Below, one piece after another: positions 8,615 through 16,275 of a stretch of DNA of 64,000 nucleotides (position 1 is its first letter; the number at the start of each line of letters is the position of its first letter). The translations under genes were made by a program, and so were the position numbers. This stretch comes from Nitrosomonas sp. (lineage in GTDB: Bacteria > Pseudomonadota > Gammaproteobacteria > Burkholderiales > Nitrosomonadaceae). The DNA lies in assembly GCA_020890945.1 (NCBI GenBank), contig JAJHPK010000057.1, positions 42,890 to 106,889 of the forward strand. The letters run 5' to 3'. The notes below the pieces were generated by a model, which ran no database searches, was not told the DNA's origin, and saw only the letters and a list, made by a program, of their open reading frames with translations.

Positions 8615-9616
8615 ATGATTAATGCTGCGCTTTATGATGCCAAACCCTATGATTGTGAATACTTTGAACGTTTTTCCAAGCACAATAACATTGATTGGCA
8701 TTTTCATGAATTTCGTCTGAGTGCGAAAACGGCTGCATCTGCAGCCGGAATGCACGCCGTTTGTGTTTTTGTTAATGATCGAATTGATCGGGCTTGTATC
8801 CTTGAACTAGCGAAGTTAGAAGTTAAATTAATTGCCTTGCGTTGCGCTGGTTTTAATAATGTGGATTTGCTTGCCGCCAAAGAATTAGGTGTTTCGGTAG
8901 CCCGTGTTCCTGCTTATTCCCCGCATGCTGTCGCAGAGCATACCATCGGACTTTTGCTTACCTTGAATCGTCACATTCATCGCGCCTATAATCGTGTGCG
9001 TGAGCACAATTTTTCTCTGAACGGCTTAGTCGGATTTGACCTTGCGGGAAAGACCATAGGCATTATTGGAACCGGTAAGATCGGTCGTATCGCCGCACAA
9101 ATTTTCCGTGGATTTAATTGTCGTGTGGTGGCTTTCGATGTTACCCCTCATTTAGATTGGGCGAAGCAACACGATGTTGAATATACGCAGCTAGAAAGCC
9201 TTTTACAAAATAGCGATATTATTTCGTTGCATGTTCCTTTGACGCCAGAAACGCATCACCTGATCTGTCGAGAGACCCTGCAGCAAATCAAACAAGGTGC
9301 ATTTTTGATTAATACCAGTCGCGGAAAACTTGTTGATACCACGGCACTGATTGAGTCACTTAAGAAAAATCATTTGGGTGGAGTCGCCTTGGATGTTTAC
9401 GAGGAAGAGGAGGGTATTTTTTTTGAAGATCATTCGGAACATTTATTGCAAGACGATGAACTGAATCTTTTACTGACTTTCCCAAATGTTCTCATTACTT
9501 CGCATCAAGCTTTTCTAACGCAAGAAGCATTGAGCGAAATTGCAATAACCACGATTAATAACATTGTTCAATTTACCAACAATAAATCCATTAACCCAGA
9601 GAATAAGCTTTGTTAA
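8615..9616 (+). CDS. ldhA: D-2-hydroxyacid dehydrogenase (D-lactate dehydrogenase type)
   Basis: 333 residues in the length range of fermentative D-lactate dehydrogenase. The substrate domain shows LRCAGFNNVDL and VARVPAYSPHAVAEHTIGLLLTLNR. The NAD domain carries GIIGTGKIG. Catalytic Arg, Glu and His lie in INTSRGKL, YEEEEG and the late SHQAFLT motif. The family interconverts pyruvate and D-lactate with NADH. The symbol rests on resemblance to E. coli LdhA; other D-2-hydroxyacids are possible. It appears monocistronic, with the IS region downstream. Confidence 0.85.
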   Translation: MINAALYDAKPYDCEYFERFSKHNNIDWHFHEFRLSAKTAASAAGMHAVCVFVNDRIDRACILELAKLEVKLIALRCAGFNNVDLLAAKELGVSVARVPAYSPHAVAEHTIGLLLTLNRHIHRAYNRVREHNFSLNGLVGFDLAGKTIGIIGTGKIGRIAAQIFRGFNCRVVAFDVTPHLDWAKQHDVEYTQLESLLQNSDIISLHVPLTPETHHLICRETLQQIKQGAFLINTSRGKLVDTTALIESLKKNHLGGVALDVYEEEEGIFFEDHSEHLLQDDELNLLLTFPNVLITSHQAFLTQEALSEIAITTINNIVQFTNNKSINPENKLC

Positions 9617-9822
9617 CAGAAAGATTCTCAAGCGTTTTTTTGTTTTATGGTAAGGTGTTTTACATTGATCTCTAAATCATTTTGACGTGCTTGTCTTCCA
9701 CAATAAATAGTCAATAGTCGAGCTAATTTTTGTGACGATATCGTTATGTAAGGCTTTGTAACAATTAATTATTGAATTGGTTGACCAATGTGCATTGAGA
9801 TATAGACATAGAAGTGTGCATA

Positions 9823-10605
9823 ATGAAAACAACGGAATTTAAAGCCTGGATAAAATCAATAGAACGCATGAACCGTAATCAGCGAGACAAACTGCGAAAA
9901 AGCTCGGAAGAAAAAAAGGATGCTGATGAAGTGATAGCATTGATCGAACGTAGTTCGGATGACAAACCAAGTTGTCCTAGATGTAAAGCAACCAAGCTAT
10001 ATCGCTGGGGAAAAGTCAGTGATTTGCAGCTTTACCGTTGCCGCCAATACAATCGCACGTTTAATGCGCTCACGGGAACACCACTGGCACGGCTACGCCA
10101 CAAGGACAAATGGTTCGAATATGAGCAAACGATGATTCACAAGGTTAAAGCATCCGTAAAGCAGCGGATAACTGTGGGATAGCCAATAATACAAGCTTTA
10201 AGTGGCGACATCGTTTTTTACACAGTTACCTGCTACTCGTCAACCCGATAAAATGAATGATATTGTCGAAGTCGATGAAAGCTATTTCCTGGGGTCTTTT
10301 AAAGGGCCGCGTCGATTGGCCCCGGTCTGTACGCAAGCGTGGCGGCAAAGCTATCAAGAAAGGTACTCAACAGAACAGGTGCCCTTATTAGTGGGACGTG
10401 ACCGTCATGGTGAGACCGCCGACTTATTCTAAATGGCATAAGTACGCAGCAAATCGAACCAGTACTTATTCCTCTGTTAAATAAGGATGTGATCTTATGC
10501 ACTGATAGGATGGCTACATACAAACAGATTGCCCGGCAAGCCAATATTGTTCACCGCCCAGTTAATATTGCCGCTGGCCAGCGTGTTATGAACAACATCT
10601 ATCAA
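9823..10605 (+). pseudogene. IS1595-family transposase, frameshifted and truncated
   Basis: Fragments in different frames align in order with IS1595 transposases. First comes an N-terminal zinc ribbon (SCPRCKATKLYRWG, then LYRCRQYNRTFNALTGTPLARL). A helix-turn part (SIRKAADNCGIANNTSFKW) is in another frame from about 10146. The DDE start (DIVEVDESYFLGSFKG) is in a third frame from about 10255. A later part in a further frame (NKDVILCTDRMATYKQIA, HRPVNIAAGQRV) runs to about 10595. At least three frameshifts have destroyed it. At 10605/10606 it is cut by an IS5-like terminus. Confidence 0.82.
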
Positions 10606-10690
10606 AGACCTCTGCATAACTGGCTTTATCGAATGTGTGAGTTATGTAAGTATTTGATTTAGTTATGATGGAAATGAACAGAAAAACTCT
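10606..10690 (+). mobile_element. Solo terminus of an IS5-like element
   Basis: Starts with AGACCTCTGCATAACTG and matches, over about 80 bases with few differences, the reverse complement of the 110-bp MITE-like element at 51376-51485. Only one end is present here. It interrupts the IS1595 remnant, so it arrived later. Confidence 0.7.
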
Positions 10691-10846
10691 ATAAATAACG
10701 GAGTAAGAATGTACCACTGAGGCGCACTAAATTTCGCGTGAATGGCGGAATAAAAGTAATGGAATGGACGGGCACTATCCTAAACGGCATCGAAGTGCCA
10801 AAGTAGTGGTGCAATAAAGCCCACCCAATAGAGAGGAGCGTCCGAC

Positions 10847-12085
10847 ATGAAGAGTACAACGATAGGCATTGATTTGGCAAAAGAAGTATTTCAAGTTCAC
10901 GGTGTAGATGTACATGGTAAGTCCGTGCTGCACAAGTAACTGCGCCGCAGCGATACGGCGAAGTTCCTTGTCAATCTTGAGCCCTGCCTGATTGGTATGG
11001 AAGCCTGCAGTAGTTCACACCACTGGGCGAATTTGGACATACTGTCAAACTCGTGTCACCCCCAGTTCGTAAAGCCCTATGTGAAGACCAACAAGCATGA
11101 CATGGCGGATGCAGAAGCGATTTGCGAAGCAGTGAGTCGACCCAACATGCGTTTTGTAGCGACCAAAAACGTTGAGCAACAAGCGATCCTGTCGATACAC
11201 CGTGCCAGACAGGGATTCGTCAAAGCCAGAACCGCGCGGGCAAATCAGATGCGCGGTTTACTCTCTGAATTTGGTATTGTGATACCTCAGGGCATTCGAT
11301 CCATCAACAAGCGTATGCCGGATATTTTGGAAGATGCCGAGAATGGTTTGCCAGGTACCCTGCGCAAATTGTTGGAAAGACTGAACGACCACCTCAAGGA
11401 ATTGGATCGTCAGGTGGAAGAACTGGAGTTGCAGATCAAGCTGTGGCACAAGGAGAACGAAGCCAGTCAAAGACTGGAAGCCATTCCCGGTATTGGTCCG
11501 ATCACGGCGAGCGCCATTGTGGCAACGGTCGGAAATGCTACGGAATTCAAGAACGGCAGGCAACTATCAGCATGGTTCGGATTGGTTCCCAAGCAACGCT
11601 CCAGCGGTGGTAAGCAGAAATTGCTCGGCATCAGTAAACGTGGCGACACTTACTTGCGCACTTTACTGGTCCACGGAGCACGAGCGGTTATCCGCTTTGC
11701 TGAGAACAAAGTTGAATCAGAGAGTTGGTTGAGCAAACTGATAGCGCGGCGCAACAAGAATGTTGCTGCTGTTACTCTGGCGAACAAGAACGTAGGTATC
11801 ATCTGGACATTGCTCGCCAAAGGCACTAAATTCCGCCCCAATCATACTGCGGCAGCGTCTGCTGCGCCGGCGGTTTTCCCTTTTGGATTTTTGCGCTTGC
11901 CGAATGTCATGATTACCATCAGTACCGCCTTGCTTGCGCACCCGTCCTCACGTCCGGTTGCTCGCATAGGCGGCTTGTCGAGCTTAACTTATTGTCTTAA
12001 AGGAAAAAACATTTATATTCAGCGATGGATTACTAAGGTATGTATTTATAGCCTCCCGTGTTACTTGATCAGGGGACAACTTTAA
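10847..12085 (+). pseudogene. IS110-family transposase, inactivated
   Basis: From the ATG at 10847 (AGGAG upstream) the frame reads MKSTTIGIDLAKEVFQVHGV, the IS110 RuvC-like start, and hits an in-frame TAA at 10937-10939 where relatives have a Gln. Beyond it the frame stays open and shows KTNKHDMADAEAI, the catalytic tail AIPGIGPITASAIVATVG, SAWFGLVPKQ and KLLGISKRGDTYLRTLLVHG. Between about 11027 and 11070 the reading is shifted (expected EFGHTVKLVSP) and restored by a compensating insertion in a C run. The last ~75 residues (after KGTKFRPNH) do not resemble the family and are probably read-through, so the true element end is near 11.9 kb. Confidence 0.85.
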
Positions 12086-12292
12086 ACCAGTATCAGCAGC
12101 CCACCATGTTACTTAACTTGCCAAAACTTGAAATTAAGATATTTTATAACAGAATCCTCTTGTTTGTGAGTTTTCTAACATCGAGCCTACTCAAGTTGAT
12201 GGTATCGTAAAACAAAGAAGATTAAACGGCCCTTATCTTCTTTCAGAATGCTACCAAAAAAGGGGTGGATTTAAATATTGGAGGTATATATT

Positions 12293-12544
12293 ATGTCTTT
12301 TAATAATTTAGGTTTTGGAACGATTTCACCTGGACAAACTCAACGTTGGTGGTACAGTTTTGGCGGAACCGACAGAGGAGCACAATATTGTATGGCCGAT
12401 CCACTGAATCCTGGAGGCTCTCTACAAGTTAATGATCAGACCAAAGTTAGAAATAACGATGGTACTATTACTTATTGGGTTTCCATAATAAACATTGGTA
12501 GTGTTACAACGAACTTTAGTTTATCTGGCGGCGGATTGTCATAA
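12293..12544 (+). CDS. Small hypothetical protein, WW-containing
   Basis: 83 residues from the ATG at 12293, chosen because GGAGG lies eight bases upstream at 12280-12284. I do not recognise the family. The chain is Gly/Ser/Asn/Thr-rich, with a double Trp (QTQRWWYSFGG), GAQYCMADPLNPGG, and alternating polar/hydrophobic strands ending in FSLSGGGLS. This suggests a small all-beta fold. It has no signal peptide and no membrane segment. It is followed after 16 bp by a second small gene with its own good ribosome binding site, and the pair lies between IS110 and IS30/IS3 debris. Intact genes with strong ribosome sites inside decayed IS sequence point to a selected cargo or accessory cassette. Confidence 0.7.
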   Translation: MSFNNLGFGTISPGQTQRWWYSFGGTDRGAQYCMADPLNPGGSLQVNDQTKVRNNDGTITYWVSIINIGSVTTNFSLSGGGLS

Positions 12545-12560
12545 AATTGGGGGTAACGTA

Positions 12561-12821
12561 ATGAAAATCAACATATTGGTTGACTCGTCTGGGGTCATTG
12601 TAGGAGCAGCTCGATCAGCAATCCCTACGAAAGGCAGTAAAGCCGGTACATCTGGCTTTGAAGCTGGAATGGTAGGCTCTCCAGGACAGAATGTACATGA
12701 AGTTGAGGTTCCGGAGAAACTAGCAGAGTTAGATGGGCAGGAGCTACTTCGGAAACTATCCGAAGTAGATTCCGTAAAAAAAGTCTTAAGTACAGTAGTA
12801 ACGGCTGGTCAAGGCAAGTAG
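12561..12821 (+). CDS. Small hypothetical protein
   Basis: 86 residues starting MKINILVDSSGVIVGAARS. The ATG at 12561 is preceded by GGGGG (12549-12553), which decides this start over an upstream TTG in the same frame. The first ten residues look like a short beta-hairpin; the middle is Gly/Ser/Lys-rich (KGSKAGTSGFEAGM); the C-terminal part is helical (EKLAELDGQELLRKLSEV). There is no signal peptide or membrane segment. The family is not recognised. It is probably co-transcribed with the 83-residue gene upstream and is followed at once by a 15-bp hairpin. Confidence 0.7.
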   Translation: MKINILVDSSGVIVGAARSAIPTKGSKAGTSGFEAGMVGSPGQNVHEVEVPEKLAELDGQELLRKLSEVDSVKKVLSTVVTAGQGK

Positions 12822-12824
12822 TAA

Positions 12825-12869
12825 CTATCAGGGACAAATATCTTTTCCATATTAATTTGTCCCTGATAG
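12825..12869. terminator. 15-bp perfect hairpin after the small-gene pair
   Basis: CTATCAGGGACAAAT (12825-12839) and ATTTGTCCCTGATAG (12855-12869) form a perfect 15-bp stem with a 15-nt loop. It starts three bases after the stop of the second small gene. No T-run follows, so it may act as a 3'-protecting hairpin or weak terminator, or be a cassette boundary. Confidence 0.6.
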
Positions 12870-13174
12870 CATTGACGCGAGCTAGTCCAAAATTATCCAG
12901 CAAAGTATCTGCATTATGAAGCTAACACTCAGGTTATATTCTGTTTTTCAATCTAAATCGGCAGCAACCTAAAGAAGTGGTGACATATACTGTCTGCTCA
13001 TAAAATTTTGACTTTTATGCACTCTAATCATCCATTAAATGTAAAATAAAAAACGTAATTGCTGAAATTTGGCGAGTAAACAGTATATTTACAAGAAACA
13101 AAAGAGATTTTTACATTATTTGGAGCGCAAGCACAGCAAATATTCAAAGACAAGCTGAATCTCACTCAACAGTT
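12870..13174. other. Gene-free stretch between hairpin and IS debris
   Basis: AT-rich sequence of about 300 bases with no supported gene. It ends where a 25-bp IS30 terminus match begins. Confidence 0.5.
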
Positions 13175-13199
13175 GTTGCAACGACCGGTTGAATCCACC
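13175..13199 (+). mobile_element. IS30 3'-end fragment
   Basis: A 25-base exact match to the reverse complement of 63524-63548, which encodes the end of the IS30 transposase (VATTG then stop). It directly abuts an IS3 fragment, so it marks a recombination or nested-insertion scar. Confidence 0.65.
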
Positions 13200-13518
13200 C
13201 AATACTGTGCACACGATTACCAGAATTTATTGCAACAATTTGGCATGATCGCCTCCATAAGCCGCAAGGCGAACGCTATGATAATGCGCCGATGGAAAGC
13301 TTATGGAGCTCACTTAAAACCAAAATGGTGCATCATCGAAGATTCAAAACTCGGCAACAAGCCATGCAGGAAATTACCGAATATATTGAAATATTCTATA
13401 ACCGACAGCGCAAGCAAGAAAAATTAGGATATTTATTGGCTGCACAGTTTTCGCAGCAATACTATGTCAATCTGCTTGCCGCTTAAACCGATCGACTCCA
13501 TTTTTGACAGCACACCTC
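13197..13518 (+). pseudogene. IS3-family orfB 3' fragment, frameshifted
   Basis: The sequence encodes the C-terminal part of an IS3-group transposase: TQYCAHDYQNLLQQFGM, then (one frame later) MESLWSSLKTKMVHHRRF and EYIEIFYNRQRKQEKLGYL, ending YYVNLLAA. The conserved CYDNAPMES is broken by a one-base deletion near 13275. The last ~55 bases, including the terminus, recur at 23816-23870. Confidence 0.82.
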
Positions 13519-13636
13519 AATATTGCCAATACCAATAATATACAATAGTTGGGTGCAAAATCTACCAACTTACTGGATTAATGAACTTTCGACCGCACAA
13601 AGAAATCCAATTCATTAGCACTCAATACTACAAATG

Positions 13637-13652
13637 TGTGACAAATATCACA
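13637..13652. promoter_or_regulatory. Perfect CRP-type operator
   Basis: TGTGA-N6-TCACA (13637-13641 and 13648-13652, spacer CAAATA) matches the CRP/Vfr consensus half-sites exactly. A TATAAT lies at 13698-13703 and the gene starts at 13739. The operator centre is about 65 bases upstream of the expected transcription start, close to a class I activation position. Confidence 0.65.
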
Positions 13653-13697
13653 GCATATTAGCTTGAAACATTGCTAGTCTCTTACAAGTGCTGTCGT

Positions 13698-13703
13698 TAT
13701 AAT
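13698..13703 (+). promoter_or_regulatory. Probable -10 box (TATAAT)
   Basis: A perfect -10 hexamer 35 bp before the start of the RTX-tail-like gene. No good -35 is spaced correctly, which fits a promoter that needs an activator at the upstream CRP-type site. Confidence 0.5.
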
Positions 13704-13738
13704 GAAATTCTAGATTCAATTTTATGGAGAAAAATACT

Positions 13739-14392
13739 ATGAGCCAAGGACAAAACGATTTAGTCGATGATTCGCCAAGCAGCGGTGATCACAAGAAATT
13801 CCAATTCACCATTGTAGATAGCGAAGTTACGGAAGTGTTTGAATTTAAAAATGGAGAATTAAAACAAAAACCTATAGATGGAGAAAGTGAGTATTATATA
13901 GTTGATGTCGATAGCGGAGAAATCGAGCGTACCGAAGAAAACGCTTTCGGGAGAGAAATTACACGCTATGCTGATACTGATGGTGACAAGTTTTATTCTC
14001 GAATTTCTGAAAGATGGGAGTCAAACGATCCCTCAGAGCAAGGTGCGCATTTCAAATTTGAAGATGAACTTAAATATTCACCTTCAGATGCTGACGATGA
14101 CATTGCTGTACGCGGCGGAGAAGATTCTCATGGCGGTAAGGGTGAAGATAGCTTTGTCATTCGAGAAGCTTCGCATCTGCGCATTGCTGACTTTCATCAA
14201 GACGAAAATGATGAAATCGTATTTGACACAGGATTCGGGTTAACTTCTAAAGACGAGATTGAAAAATATGTCAAAGAAATTCGTCAGGAGGGTGACGACT
14301 TTGTAGTTGATTTTGGCCCAGGCATTTCTATTACGCTAGTCGGCGTTCATGCCGGTCAAATCTCTTGGGACGATGTTAGCGTACTAAGCTAA
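13739..14392 (+). CDS. Small acidic RTX-tail-like protein
   Basis: 217 residues from the ATG at 13739; GGAG at 13726-13729 supports it over the in-frame ATG at 13724. The protein is strongly acidic and has no signal peptide and no Cys. Its last third (IADFHQDENDEIVFDTGFGLTS ... VDFGPGISITLVGV ... ISWDDVSVLS) resembles the C-terminal secretion region of RTX/calcium-binding proteins exported by type I systems. One degenerate RTX-like turn (GGEDSHGGKGEDSF) precedes it. The N-terminal two thirds look unique. Export by a type I secretion system is plausible, but no such genes are in the window. A perfect CRP-type site lies upstream. Confidence 0.72.
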   Translation: MSQGQNDLVDDSPSSGDHKKFQFTIVDSEVTEVFEFKNGELKQKPIDGESEYYIVDVDSGEIERTEENAFGREITRYADTDGDKFYSRISERWESNDPSEQGAHFKFEDELKYSPSDADDDIAVRGGEDSHGGKGEDSFVIREASHLRIADFHQDENDEIVFDTGFGLTSKDEIEKYVKEIRQEGDDFVVDFGPGISITLVGVHAGQISWDDVSVLS

Positions 14393-14417
14393 CGAATTAC
14401 CAAAAGAGTTACCAAAA

Positions 14418-14463
14418 AACTTGCAATTCTTCGTGACCGAATCGCACGAGAGAATTGCAAGTT
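14418..14463. terminator. Terminator between the RTX-tail-like gene and pntB
   Basis: A 13-bp stem (14418-14430 with 14451-14463), extended by an inner TCGTG/CACGA pairing. Read on the minus strand it is followed by a T-run (from the A6 at 14414-14419), so it best serves pntB. It may also stop the convergent plus-strand gene. Confidence 0.75.
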
Positions 14464-14479
14464 AAGATTTTCCAGTAAA

Positions 14480-15865
14480 TTACTGCAATGCTTTGACCAT
14501 ATTTTCGACCATTTTCTTAGCATCGCCGAAAATCATCATGGTCTTGTCCATATAGAACAGATCGTTATCAAGTCCAGCGTATCCTGCCGCCATACTACGC
14601 TTAACAACCATCACCGTTCTTGCCTTATGCGCATCTAAAATCGGCATTCCGTAAATTGGACTACCCGGCACATTGGCTGCTGGATTCACGACATCATTTG
14701 CGCCGAGCACCAACACCACATCGGTATTCGAGAAGTCACTATTGATTTCTTCCATTTCTTGCACTTGTTCATAGGGAATTTCAGCTTCGGCCAATAGCAC
14801 ATTCATGTGACCAGGCATCCGTCCAGCCACTGGATGAATAGCAAAACGCACAGTCACCCCTTTTTTATGCAGTACTTCGGCTAACTCCTTGACCGAATGC
14901 TGTGCTCGCGCCACAGCTAATCCATATCCAGGCACAATGATGACGCTATCTGCGTTACCCATTAGGAACGCCGCATCTTCAGCACTGCCACTCCGATGAG
15001 TTTTTTGCACACCATCACCAGTCTCGGCTGCAGCACCGCTATCACTGCCAAACCCTCCTAAAATGACGGATAGGAATGGGCGATTCATGGCTTTACACAT
15101 GATGTAAGATAAGATCGCACCAGAGCTTCCTACTAACGAACCGGCAATAATCAACATTGGATTTCCCAATGAAAAACCGATGCCAGCTGCTGCCCAACCT
15201 GAGTAAGAATTCAGCATCGAAATCACCACCGGCATATCGGCACCACCAATCGGAACAATGATTAAGAAGCCCAATAAGAATGCTATCCCTGTCATTGCCG
15301 CAAAAGCTGTCCAGTTAGTAGTTTGATCGAAGAAAAACCACAAGCCAAACCCAATCATTGCAATAGCCAACAACAAATTCACCAAATGTTGTCCGGTAAA
15401 CACGATGGGAGCACCACTCATACGACCTGATAGTTTTAAAAATGCAATGACTGATCCAGACCAAGTCATAGCACCGATAAAGGTGCCTAAAAATAATTCT
15501 AATTTGCTCCCTTGCGGTAAAACTTCTGGCAATCCAAAAGAAACTGGATTGTTGACTGCAGCAATCGCAATAAATACGGCTGCCAAACCAACCAGTGAGT
15601 GCATGAATGCAACCAATTCTGGCATTGCCGTCATTTGAACACGTTGCGCCACAATCGCGCCGATTACGCCGCCTACGGCAATACAACCTAAGATCAACAT
15701 CCAGTTTTGCGTCAATGTGAAAGTGGTACCAACCGCAATCGCCATTCCCACAATACCGAATAAATTGCCACGGCGCGCAGACTCAGGTGAACTTAATCCT
15801 TTGAGTGATAATATAAAAAAGACGGAAGCAACTAAATAAGCAAGTGCGACTACATTGGCTGACAT
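14480..15865 (-). CDS. pntB: NAD(P) transhydrogenase subunit beta
   Basis: 461 residues. The N-terminal part is a multi-helix membrane domain (proton channel). The C-terminal domain III binds NADP(H), with VPGYGLAVARAQ, HPVAGRMPGHMNVLLAEA, GANDVVNPAA and VVKRSMAAGYAG. With PntA it uses the proton gradient to reduce NADP+ with NADH. The ATG directly follows the pntAB stop, so translation is coupled. A hairpin terminator follows. Confidence 0.96.
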   Translation of the reverse strand: MSANVVALAYLVASVFFILSLKGLSSPESARRGNLFGIVGMAIAVGTTFTLTQNWMLILGCIAVGGVIGAIVAQRVQMTAMPELVAFMHSLVGLAAVFIAIAAVNNPVSFGLPEVLPQGSKLELFLGTFIGAMTWSGSVIAFLKLSGRMSGAPIVFTGQHLVNLLLAIAMIGFGLWFFFDQTTNWTAFAAMTGIAFLLGFLIIVPIGGADMPVVISMLNSYSGWAAAGIGFSLGNPMLIIAGSLVGSSGAILSYIMCKAMNRPFLSVILGGFGSDSGAAAETGDGVQKTHRSGSAEDAAFLMGNADSVIIVPGYGLAVARAQHSVKELAEVLHKKGVTVRFAIHPVAGRMPGHMNVLLAEAEIPYEQVQEMEEINSDFSNTDVVLVLGANDVVNPAANVPGSPIYGMPILDAHKARTVMVVKRSMAAGYAGLDNDLFYMDKTMMIFGDAKKMVENMVKALQ

Positions 15866-16174
15866 TTACGAGTTTCCTTTTTTCTCTTTTTTCTTAAACA
15901 TTTCCAGCATACGTTGGCTAACCAGAAAACCACCAAAAACGTTGATTGATGCAAGCACTACTGCTGCTGCACCGAGCCAAACGCCCCAATCAGTTTCCGC
16001 AGGACCTGCTGCCAGCATAGCGCCAACCAGAATAATGCCAGATATCGCATTGGTTACTGACATCAGAGGGGTATGTAGTGCCGGCGTTACGTTCCACACT
16101 ACGTGATAACCAACAAAAACTGCCAAAACAAAAACTGTCAGATTAATAATAACCGGATCAATTTCACCAATCAT
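15866..16174 (-). CDS. pntAB: NAD(P) transhydrogenase subunit alpha part 2
   Basis: 102 residues, the separate membrane part of the alpha subunit (equivalent to the C-terminus of fused PntA). It has about three transmembrane helices, including [29 protein letters not shown], which is highly conserved. A good AAGGAG precedes the ATG. The split alpha subunit is found in alpha- and many betaproteobacteria. It lies 101 bp after pntAA with a CRP-like palindrome between them. Confidence 0.95.
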   Translation of the reverse strand: MIGEIDPVIINLTVFVLAVFVGYHVVWNVTPALHTPLMSVTNAISGIILVGAMLAAGPAETDWGVWLGAAAVVLASINVFGGFLVSQRMLEMFKKKEKKGNS

Positions 16175-16244
16175 AATGACTCCTTAAAAATTCGATCATC
16201 GTCGTTAATGGTCATGATAAAAAAATACCTGTGTATCTCAATAT

Positions 16245-16260
16245 GTGATCTCTGTCACTA
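16245..16260. promoter_or_regulatory. CRP-like palindrome upstream of pntAB
   Basis: TGTGA-N6-TCACT, one mismatch from the CRP consensus, in the 101-bp gap between pntAA and pntAB. It could govern an internal promoter, or be chance. Confidence 0.35.
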
Positions 16261-16275
16261 ATTTGATCAATTTTA

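Noticed and set aside
11258-11941. Several antisense frames in the IS110 remnant
   Set aside because: Shadows of the transposase frame without family motifs or ribosome sites.
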